The notes under the pieces are model-generated. The model did not search any database, was not told the DNA's origin, and saw nothing but the letters and a program-made list of their open reading frames with translations. Positions 36,201 through 48,200 of a stretch of DNA of 64,000 nt are shown piece by piece; position 1 is the first letter of the stretch, and the number at the start of each line of letters is the position of its first letter. Origin of the DNA: Xenopus tropicalis. Its lineage: Eukaryota; Chordata; Amphibia; Anura; Pipidae. The stretch covers positions 149,252,547 to 149,316,546 of the forward strand of contig NC_030678.2 of the NCBI RefSeq assembly GCF_000004195.4. The letters run 5' to 3'. The position numbers were made by a program, and so were the translations under genes.

Positions 36201-39200
36201 ATGCGATGCCTACCATGTCTGTGAACCATATAATTAACTTTTCCTTGTCTTTTAAAATACCGAGGATATATGCCCTGCTCTACTATAGGCTAAATATGGC
36301 TTATAATGCTTAAGGCCATGCCACTTTTAAGGCTGGCTGATATTCAACTCATTATTCAGGTTTTAGCCCTTATCTTAAATGAACACATTCAATTATTTGT
36401 GTGTATTAGATGGCTCATGGTATCTGGATTGCAAGTTTGTGATTTTTTTTTAAATGCTTTTTGCCACCCCTAAATTTGTGCGTTCCTGCACCACCCACTC
36501 ACATGGACTGCAGCTGCTGTGTCTGCTGGTGTCTCTCCTGCAGATCCTCAGCTTCTTCTGTCCAGGTAAGTGCCAAATACACACACAGACACACAATCAC
36601 ACACTTATTACACTAATACACACTTATACTTACACTTACACACACACACATACATTTTTGGGGGGGGGGTTGGGGGGTTTCACACATTCACAGCACTTAC
36701 AGCACTCACACTTACTTGCACACACACACACATGCACACAAAACACATTTTACCTAGTACACACACACTTACACAATTTTGTAATTTTATTTTTTATCGC
36801 ATCGTTTTTATTCTTGCCTGAAAAAAATATTTAATTGCCATTGCGGATAGTGTATTCACTAACTGCACTGCGCAATACCTTTTGTGTATTATTTTCTTGT
36901 TTCTACTACATTTTCTGTGATTTTGGTGCATTTTTAGGTATTTTATTGCATTTTTAGCCTTTTATTGCATTTTCAGTTATGCATAATTGTTGTTCGTTTG
37001 ACTTTGTTTGTAAAACTTATTTGCCCAAGCCAAAAATACTCAAACTGTTATTCTGATCGCAGATATTATTAGGCAAAAAAAAATGATTTTAGTGATTTTT
37101 TTTTATTTTTATCAATTTTATTGCATTTCACATTGTTCTTTATTACTTGTCTTTGCACATGGACATTTTGTCTGCTGTATTTCAATTTGGCATCCTCTGT
37201 ACCCCACATAGTTTGGTAAATCTATGCATATTGGGCATCAAACTGTTCAGTAGACCCCTGGCATTCATACTTACAGTGTTTTATGTTGGTATGTTACTAA
37301 ATGTGGGGTACATAATGGGGCAACATGCAAGCTTTGTGACGATTATCAGAAATGTCATAAAAATCATTCTGTTTAGCCTAGCTTTGTAGTTTGCAGTAGA
37401 AAGATGTATTTACCCATTTTTGTTTTGTCAGAATGTGTACTTTCGGAAAATATATGGTTTTCTAGGGTCTTGGTACTGTTAGGGGGTCTTATGGCACATA
37501 ATACACATACCGGGTGCAAAATTTGCACGAGCCGGAGCGTCTTATGTGAAAATTCATATGCACTATTTATATTTAGGTGCCCCTGTACCCCACATAGTTT
37601 GGTAAATCTATGCATATAGGGCATCAAACTGTTCAGTAAACCCCTGGCGTTCACATTTAGAATGTTTTATGTTGATACGTTACAAAATGTGGGGGTACAT
37701 AATGGGGTAAACTGCAAGCTTTGTGACAATTTTCAGAAATGTCATAAAAACCGTTCTGTTTAGCATAGCTTTGTAGTTTGGTAGTTTGCAGTAGAAAGAT
37801 GTATTTACCCATTTTTGTTTTGTCAGAATGTGTACTTTCGGAAAATGTATAGTTTTCTAGGGTCTCCGTACTGTTAGGGGGTCTTTCTGGCACATAATGC
37901 ACATGCCGGTAGCTTATATTGCAACGTATACACTTTGTATGCACTAACTTCATTTTGGGGTCTCTAAATGCCAGATACATCAGTGATCCTATGCACATTG
38001 GGCATCAAACTATTCAGCAGACCCTTGGCTTTCATATTTAGGGTGTGTTTTCTTGGTACCTAATGTTATGTGGGAGATAAGGTGCTTGAAAGTGGAAGAT
38101 TTGATGTGATTTTCAGGTATTTCATAAAAACTGGCAATTTTGGGAAAGCATTGCGACTCTGTAGTTTGGAGTAGAAAGACATGGGTACCAATTTTGAATT
38201 CGACCGAATGTGTTCTTTCCAAAAATATATGGTTTTGGGGGGTCAATGTATTTTTTTGTGTTTTTACCCCACAGAAAATGCAGTAAATGTGTTGAATTTT
38301 CAGTAGCTAAAGAGACCTCTGGGGCAATCTCTATGCACTAACTTCTTTATGGGGTCTCTAAATGCCAGATACATCAGTGATCCTATGCACAATGGGCATC
38401 AAACTGTTCAGTGGACCCTTGGCTTTCATATTTAGGGTGTGTTCTTTTGGTACCTAATGTTATGTGGGAGATAAGGTGCTTGAAAGTGGAAGATTTGATG
38501 TGATTTTTAGGTATTTCATCAAAACTGGCAATTTTGGGAAAGCATTGCTAATCTGTAGTTTGGAGTAGAAAGACATGGGTACCAATTTTGAATTCGCCCG
38601 AATGTGTACTTTACAAAAGGGTATGGTTTTGGGGGTACAATCTATTTTTTTGTGTTTTTGCCCCACAGAAAATGCATTAAACGTGTTGAATTTTCAGTAG
38701 CTAGAGAGACCTGGGGCAATTTCTATGCAAGAACTTCCTTATGGGGTCTCTAAATGCCAGATACATTAGTGATCCTATGCACAATGGGCATCAAACCATT
38801 CAGTGGACCCTTGGCTTTCATATTTAGGATATATTTTCTTGGTACCTAATATTATGTGGGAGATATGATGCTTGAAAGTGGAAGATTTGAGGCGATTTTT
38901 TAGAATTTTCTTAATTTTTTATAGAAAATGCTAAATTCAGTAAAGGATTGCCGTTTGGTACTTAGGAGTTGGAAGACATAGTTACCCATTTTGGATTCGT
39001 CAGTATGTGTACTTTTCAAAAATATATGGTTTCCTGGGGTAAACCTAATGTTCCAGGATTTTTGGCTTTGGAGTTTTTGATCTATAGAAGTCAGAAATCT
39101 CAATAAAACTATACATATCAGGTATTGGCACGTTCGGGAGACATGAGGCTTTCCAAATCAGTTGAATTTTTGTCCATAAAATAAAATATGTTTCTGGTAT

Positions 39201-42200
39201 AAATCCCTATATCATGAAAAATAGCATATTTTTTTTTTTTTTGTATTTCAACCTCTAAATCTTGTTCCAGAAATGGAAATACACAAAAACTCAGGCAGAT
39301 TTGGAAAGCTCAGGTTCTCCTGAAAAAAACAATATATAGTTTGCCTACCTAAACTTAACCCTGCCCCCAGTAAAAGCCCCTAAATTGAGAGAGCACAGAA
39401 TGTTTACAAAACGTCTGGCACTGAGGGGAACCGAAATGTCAAATTCTGCTGGCACTTAAGGGGTTAAGCCAGGTCACCTCTAAAACAAGAGAAATATTTT
39501 GCAAACTATAACCAAATGGGTGGTATGCAGCACTATCCCAAACAGGGTTTTGGCAGAGCACCTGCTGTAACATTATGTATCCTGGACCCTGTAGCCCCTG
39601 CCTGTGATGATATGCCCTTCCTGTCATGTGTTTACTCTATGCTTCCTTATAACAAATAACCATTACTTTATTTCACCCAAATGCTATTCATTTACCTACA
39701 CTGAGCAAATTTGCACATGGGCAGTAATATATTGAGCATTAAGAAGGCGACTTATAAAGTAGGTCACGGGTTGGTTGTGTTTTATTCATATAAAAGATGT
39801 ATTTTACCCTCTTCTGGATATAGCAATATTAAAATATTTGTTGAATTGTCAGCAAATTCAATAAAGATAATTAAAAGAAAAAAAAAAAGAACTGATCAGT
39901 GATTAGCTTTGTTTAGCCACGTGGAGCACTATATTTACTGTTAATAAATGACAGTAAATATGAATTTCGGACTTTAGTGAATCGGGCCCTATGTGTTGAC
40001 TGTTGCTCTATTGCAGTCCACAACTTGGTGTCTGCATGATGAGACCAGTCAATGATTCGCCCCAGTACAGAGGCTAAGTAGTATGTTCTACAGTCGGGTA
40101 GTGATACACCTCCTTGTGTTTTGTCTTTTGTTAGTGTTTTGTAGCGAAGTCTGGGTTTTTTGCCCTGCCATATAAATTTAGTGATAGTAGCTTGGATTGA
40201 ATCTAATATGGATTCTGGGATGTGTAGGGGGAAGGTTTGGAATATGTATAGTATCCTAGGTATTATGTTCATTTTGATAACATTCATCCGTCCAAACCAT
40301 GAAAGGGGTTTGTTTAGCCAACTGTTCTGTCTTTTGTACCCCTTTACTCTGTAAAGCACTGTGTGAATTGATTGCGCTATATAAATAATAACAAATAATA
40401 ATTGTTAGGGGGTGTCAGTGTGAGTCAGTGCTTGGCACTGTAGTGATGGCAGGCTCATTGTAATTGTACACAACTAACTTTAGAGACAAAAGGCATAAAT
40501 CCACTTGAAATACTCTTTTTGTATTGCAAGTGGATTTATGCCTTTTGTATGTATGTATATCTTTATTTATAAAGCGCTACTTAGGTACGCAGCACTGTCT
40601 CTATATATATCTTACTGGTTGGAAGGTACCAGAATTCTCCACTTGCACCCCACGTTACTATCTTATTGGTATGTACACAACTAACTGGCTTCACTCCACT
40701 TTGTTCTGTAAGGTTCTGGCAAAGATCCAGTGTTCCACTTCTCCTGCTTTATTTGGGGGGGGGTGGGGAAGCTTGTAGACAATTTTTTTCATATTAACAG
40801 ATGCGAAAGAGTGGATTTAGGTATGTGCATAACCAAATCTGATTTATGATATTTGCTTTGCAAACAGGAAGATATTAGCTCACAAGACCAGAGGATGTTA
40901 TTTCAGATGTGTAAGTATAAATTATTCTGCATATAAACTGTAACATAATTTACTTTGTGTGGCTTGAAAACGTGGCCTAGTTAATAAGCTCACATACACC
41001 TCAGAATCATGAATGCTTATTAATGTGTTGTGTATTTATAGTATAATAAAAGATAAATTCATATCAAACACTGGTGCTATATGCCGTACTATTGTCTATG
41101 AGGTTATAGTGATAAATGTCTATATTCTTATTCGTGTTCCGATTTACTGTACAATGCAACAACTCTCACTGAATACCCCTATTAAACATCATTTTCTAAG
41201 GTTTACATTTAATGTGTTTCAGGGTCACTTTCCAGTCTTTCTCAAGATTCCAGCTTAAACATTGCCAGTCAACATGTATGTAAATATTTACCATAAATTA
41301 AAGTGTGTAATTTATATTCATTTTAGCTGTGTGAATGATTTGAAGCCAAATCACAGCCTGATTATTAAAATGGACATTTCTTCCAAGCCTAGGCTGATAT
41401 CAGATGAAAACAAATAAAATATATTGTTAGGTGTGCGGTTATCACTGTATGCTCAGGAACTGGCTAATAATATGATATCTGCATCTGGCTAAATACTGTA
41501 AAGTTTATTTATTATTATTATTAACATTTATTTATAATGCGCCAACATATTCCGCAGCGCTGTGTTTACAATGGGATAGCACTAAAATGAGGGTCGGGCA
41601 GGGGCGTGCTGCACTGCTATGTTTCTTACCTTTTCTATTTTAAATCTAAAAGGCTCAAGTTTAACTTATTAATACCTATTTTTATTTACAGAATGAGGGG
41701 TTGAATGATGGAGACACAGCAGCTGAGCAGAATGCTATTCCTGTCAGTACAGATGGTACCTCCACAGACGATTCTATTAAAAAGAAAAAGCCAGTGGATA
41801 ACAATTTAGCTGAGGGCCCCGAATGCTCTGCTCGTGTAGAAAACATATCAACATCACAGAGTGAAAATTGCTATAATGAAACAAACCCATGCAGTACAAT
41901 CTCACCCAATGCACAAGGCATATCAGTGGTACAAAGCAGAAATTCCCCTGATGTGAAGAGCATTAGAATGACACAACCTACAAGCTCATCTAAGGGAGAC
42001 CTACAGTCCAACAAGCAGTGTGTTGGGGGCTCCCATCATGAAGGTGTAGCACGGCCTGTGGGACCACCTGCCGTGTCCCTGGAGCAATCTATGGGTACTG
42101 GAGTAGAAGATACGCAATCAGCAGAGTCAAGCTTGAACATTCTGGGAATGAATAGCAGTCCTTTAGTGGAGGACATATCAGCAGAGCAATCCCTGGACTT

Positions 42201-45200
42201 TTCTAGAGCAAATAACAGGTCAAAAGAACAACCTAAATGTTTCCCTGAAGGGAACTGCACATCGCCACAGAAGGCTCTGCTTAATCTTGATATAAAAAGC
42301 ATAGAAGTACCACAGGTGATGCAGGCACCATGCACCTCGCAAAGTGCAGACTCTTTCCCACCAGCGGCACAGTGCAGTAATACAGCTGTGGCACAAAGTA
42401 CAAGGTCTCCCAGGACTAAAGACACAACTGCGGCACAGAGCAGCTGCTTCTCCAATATAAGGAACACAACTGCGGCACAACATGCAAACTCATCCCAAGT
42501 CCATAGGCCGTTAGTGGGAGAGTGTCCAAGTTCTCCTAGTGGACCAAGGGCTCCTGCTACTTCTGATTTAGGTGTGTAATCTGTGCTTGTTTGGTTAGTT
42601 TAGCTTAACGGTTTCAGATCTATATGGATATGTTAAAGTTTTACACCTCAACTCCTATATGTTATTAACTTTACATTGCAGCCAGTCCTGTTTGGGACAA
42701 GGCAATCCTGCACGAGGAAATTATACATGAAGAAATCCTTAATATAGTTCCACATAAAGGGGTATATTTATCATGCTGTGTAAAAAGTGGAGTAGAACAT
42801 TATTGGTGATGTTGCTCATAGCAGCCAATCAGATGCTTTGCTTTGGTTTTCTAACTGTTAAAAGCCAATTGCTGATTGGTTGCCCTAGGCAACACTCATG
42901 CTTCACTCCACTTTTTACACAGCATTATAAATATATCCCTTAGTGTTTTTGTATGATAATTATCTGACCCACTGTTTTTCACTTTTTAATTTAATGCTTT
43001 ATCCAGTATTCTTTGCTTGTAGTGTCAGAAAAACCCCTTTTCTTGTATCTTTTAAAGGGGTGGTTCACCTTCAGGTTAACGTTTAGTGTGTTGTAGAATG
43101 GCCTGTTCTTAGCAGGTTTTCAATTGGTCTTCATTTTTTATAGTTTTTAAATTATTTGCATTCCTTTTCTGACTCTTTCCAGATTTCAAAGCTATTGCTC
43201 TGTAAGGATATCATTTTATTGTTGTTGCTACTTTTTATTACTTATATTTCTGTTTAGGCCCTCCTCTATTCATATTCGTGCCTCTCTTTCAAACCACTGC
43301 CTGGTTGCTATTAAATTGGACCCTAGTAACCAGATAGCTGCTGAAATCCCAAACTGGAGAGCTGCTGAATGAAAACCTAAATAATTAACAAACTGCAAGT
43401 AATAAAATATGAAGACCAATTGCAAATTGGCACTCACTACTTCATACTAAAAGTCAGTATTAAAGTTGAGCTACCTCTTTAAAAACTAAAGGCTTGTGGT
43501 ATAATGAAACCAAAAGACAGTCGTTTATCCTACTTGCTGAAAGGATGGATGTGTTTCGCTCTGATTGTCTATGAAGATTTTCATTCATCCAGGTCATGGT
43601 ATATCTAGTATAAATAAATTTAAAGCAACTGGACTTGTTTAGTAATCATTGAAGACGTTTCACTACTCATCCGAGCAGCTTCTTCAGTTCAACTGACTGG
43701 TATGCAACTCCAAAAAGTAACACCTGTTTGAAGAGTTGCATGATACTTTGGTAATCCTCTCAAAGTAACTCCACAGCATTCACACCTCTGTGAGTTTCAG
43801 ATGTCGCCTCTGAAGAGTTACAAAGTGCCATTGTGATTGGATTAGTGGAAGAGTATATATGCTAGGACTTCCCATACCAGTCAGTTGAACTGAAGAAGCT
43901 GCTCGGATGAGTAGTGAAACGTCTTCAATGATTACTAAACAAGTCCAGTTGCTTTAGATTTATTTATACTAGATTTCGCTCTGATTGTAACCCTGTTATC
44001 ACTGTTATATATTGTATAATACAGGTATGAAATCTCTTATCATTGATACCCACAAAGCTGTGAATTGCCTGAAGGCTATCTCCCATGCAGTCCCTTTTAA
44101 GCAAATAATTCAAGTTTTAGGAATTTATTTAATATTTTAAGTATACTTATCCTTAAGCATTCTTATATTTAAGTATGCTGATCCAAATTACAGAAAGCCT
44201 TTCTGTAAACATCACTTCTTTGCATTTACCTTCATAAGTACCCTTTTTTTGAGCAATGTCTCATACTGTTCATATGAGACACTGTATTTGACTTAAGAAT
44301 CTGTAACTTTAAATAAAAAAATTGTTATTATTGCTCAAATGTTAATTCTTGTGAGCTGAAAACTGCCTTTGACAAGCAGTGCCGGGCCATTTCCATTCTC
44401 ATGAATGCCAGTAGTGCCAGTAGCCAGAAGGAAGGAAAGTAGGTACATTGGTTATTGTATAATTACAGTTGTTGTAGGAACAGCTGTAAAATAAATAGAT
44501 AATAAATATATGGATATATTTCTTTATTGATAGTAACACCAGAAAATGACTCTCATCCATCAAATTCTGTACCAAGCGGAGGTTCTGAAGTCAGTGCAGG
44601 TAATAAATATTTATTTCAATTCAAAATTCTCCGAAAGAGTATACATCTCACAGACTGGACACTATAACCTTGAATGTTTGGGTTTAACTAGTTTAAGATT
44701 CTTTCAGATAATTGTAGAGAGCAATTTAAAAAGTGCCCCGGCGCAGGAATGAGGCAGACTGTGCTGACACTATTATTATGCCACACGTGCCAATGACAAA
44801 TCACAGAGCTTACACCTTGGGTACAGTTACATTTATCTCAAGCTGCCCATACATTGAAAGATCCGCTCCTTTAGTGAGGTTACCAAATGGATCTTTCCCT
44901 GATATGCCCACCTTGAGAATTACAACAGGTATACAGGCCATCCAAGGACTGCATCACAAACTGACATGGTCATCACTCTGACAAGATCTTTAAACCTGTT
45001 CAATCAATATCTGCCCAATGTTCAGCCACATATTGGCCGGGTAGGCTGATATCCAGACTAAAGGAGTGGAATTGCCAGCTAACAGCTGACAGCCAGTCCA
45101 TGTATGGCCACCTTTAATGTGGCAACCAAACTAGTTATTCCTCTGTTTAATTCCACACATTAATTTAGATTACAAGCTTTAGGTTGTTTATTATGGGGTG

Positions 45201-48200
45201 AACTACTATGTAGATATCATACTATTATAGATTAGCTACAGCTTTCTCATAACCAGAGCACTATACACACATAGGTGATCACATTGCATGGCCTCTGTGG
45301 CTTTAGTTATTCAGGTCATTGGGCCAAACAACCCAATCAATAAGATCTCTGCACTCATATTCAGGGTAAGAAGGTCAGCTGGGGTGCAGTATGGCTTGGG
45401 TGCCCGGAAAGTCAGTACAGGTGTAGGAATTGCCCCTGAAATTTGAATTTTCTTTATAAAACTATTTATTAAAACTAAGGACAAAAAGATCAGTGTTTAA
45501 AGGTGAATTGAAACTTAACAAATAATTAGGGTAGAAGTGCCGCACATTATCTTGTGTGCTTCTGTACCAGCCCAAGGCAACCACAGCCCTTTAGCAGGGA
45601 ATATCTGTGCCTAAGAAGATGCCTGTGTATACAGTACTGTGTATATAGAATATAAAAGTCACAGTACAAGGCTGATTTTGTTTAGATTCACATTACATGG
45701 CAGCTCAGAAGCTGGTGTATTCTGCTTCAGAATTTAATCATTAGCCCTGTAGCATCACATTATATGACATGAAAACCAAATTTTCTGTTTATTTGCAACA
45801 ACCCCTAAGCTTAGCGTCTCAGCAGCTGCCCAGAGCACACTGAGCATGTTCAGTGCCATAAAATCCAAGATGAGGAGCTCCTGTGCACAACTTTGAAGGC
45901 CTGAATTATTACTGTTATAGGATCGCTGAATCTCTAGGCTGCTTCAGTAAATTTAGTATATAAAACAAAGCACTTTCAGCCACATTTTTTGGAAGCTTAT
46001 TTCTCTTAGGGTACCCTTCCTTTCAACAGGATGAAGCTCAAATGCAAGTTCAAATTTTGTTTGGCAAAATGCAAAAAATATGAGATTATATCCAAGTCTT
46101 GCAAAAAGAGCAAAGATCCAGCCAAATCCCTGAATTCCACTGCATCTCTTGAACAGAGGTTTCCCCATACTTCTCTCTAGAAATATTGATTCATGTTGTT
46201 AAATACGTCATTTTATTTATTCCATTGTCTATTCTGAAGTCTAAATAACCATAGAAGGGCTCATTTATAAACACAAACACAAATTTGCTTCTGGGCATTT
46301 ACCTATGGAAACCAGTCACATGTTTAATTTCATCATTCTACTTACAGCTGGCTCAAAAAAGCTAATCACTGATTGGTTGCTATGGGTTACTGCCCAGGTG
46401 CAAATTGACCCAGTGTTTTTAAATGAGCCCTAGAAAACGTTAAAGATAAGAATAATACAGCTTTACCTGTAGTTCCTTTATAATGTGGCACTTTGCATAC
46501 ACACAGTCTGTGCCAGTACCATTGTTTTGGGAATTCTAAATGAAATTGATAATAAGATAAGTGGCTTCTATACTGAGTTTAAATATCTCTAAATTGTCTT
46601 GTCCAGTTTTATGTGATACTGAGAACCGAAATGGGCCATTTGCAGGCACTGATACCTCTACAAAAGTAAGATTGTTTTTAAATCTTTTATCATTGTTTTG
46701 CCTTTCTTCTCTCCGATGAAGTTTGGGAATCCATAGTTTGCCCTTTACTTCTCTTGTTAATGACCCCCTGTCAGTACTGACCCACAAATGCCATTTGTTA
46801 TTTAGTAGTTTATATTATAAAACAATGTTATTATTCAAACACATTTGCTACAAACTCTGTTTTTTTTTAACAATTCTTTTATTGAGTTTAAGTGTACAGT
46901 TTGCAGTATATTGTTACCAGTTTCATTTTGCTTATTGTACAAAAAGTAAATAAAATAAACATTGTAACAATATCTTCTTTATTGATACATATATTATTCG
47001 TCATTTAACCTTAACTTCACGTCTATTTTCATACCATCCAAGGAACAACTGAGATATTGTTATTATACTTTTTACTTTGTATTTAGGTGTAGAGGCTGTT
47101 CAGGGGGGGTTTGGAAGTGGGGCCTTCCCCAGCTTGCAAGTCTTAGGGGGGTTCTGCATCTATCCATGTTGCCCATATTTTATAAAATTTTTGAGGGCAC
47201 CCCCTCCTTTATGTATGTAAGGCTGATGCCACATGTGGCGTTTTTACGCTGCGTTTTTTCTCAGCCTAAAAACGCCCCGGGCACCACACACCTGCCAAAT
47301 TACATAGAATATACCCTAATAGCTCCCCACTGTGCTGGAGGTGTAACAAATCAGAAGGCACGCACACCCATATCTGGCTTACGTGCCCAGAAGTGAAAAA
47401 CTATTGGAAAGGGATATTAGATATAATACACAAGGTAACACAGCAACTTATTACAATATAAAGTGCACCCACCATATTACTTTACGTTGTACCTGAAAAA
47501 GAAGACACATTATCAGATCCACTTACCTTACATCTCCTGCAAGCAGCAAAATCGCTGATTCCTCAGAAATGGAAGTCTTCCTCCTCCCCAACAGTCAAGG
47601 AATGGCTAATAAAAATAGAAGAAATTAGGAGAACCCCAGCCCACACAGCCCCTGACTATGGCGATTTTCAGCCTAGTACTGGTGACGTAGCAAATCCCGT
47701 TTCCATGGTGCTAATAGTGCAAAATAGTAAAAAACGCAGCGTATTTCAGCTTTGATAATCATAGATTCCCATGCTGCAAATTTGGGTGATTTCCAGCATA
47801 GAGCAATCGTTTTTTTTTGGCATACATGAATAGTATAAGGAGTAATGTTCTTTCAGCCCTTTTGGGCGATAAGTCTTCTACCTGATTTAGCAGTATTATT
47901 ATTGGGTCTAACTGGAGTACTAGGTTTGTTCTGTCCCTTATAATGTTTGCTATTTTCCCCCAAAAGCGTTGTGCCCGTAAGCCACTCCACACCATATGCA
48001 GGAAGCCAGCCGGGGAGTGATGGCATCTGGGGCATTCTTGTCCTATGTCTGGGTTCATTTTGTGTAGTCTTTGGGGTGCAACATTGATACGGTGGGGGTA
48101 TTTCAGTTGTGTTAGTCTGTCCCTGCTGCTGCTGATCCCTTCAAATGTCATCCCATTGGTCCTGGGCAAGCTGGGGGAAGGTCCCGTTGCCACTTGGCTC

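Noticed and set aside
36454..36834. 126-codon His/Thr-rich frame
   Set aside because: Caused by interrupted CA repeats.
40524..41258. Short plus-strand frames around exons 15 and 16
   Set aside because: They use frames other than that set by the splice chain and contain common repeats.
42036..42483. Minus-strand frames of 143 and 87 codons opposite exon 17
   Set aside because: Shadow of the coding exon. The plus-strand frame is fixed by splice phases and by repeat periodicity.
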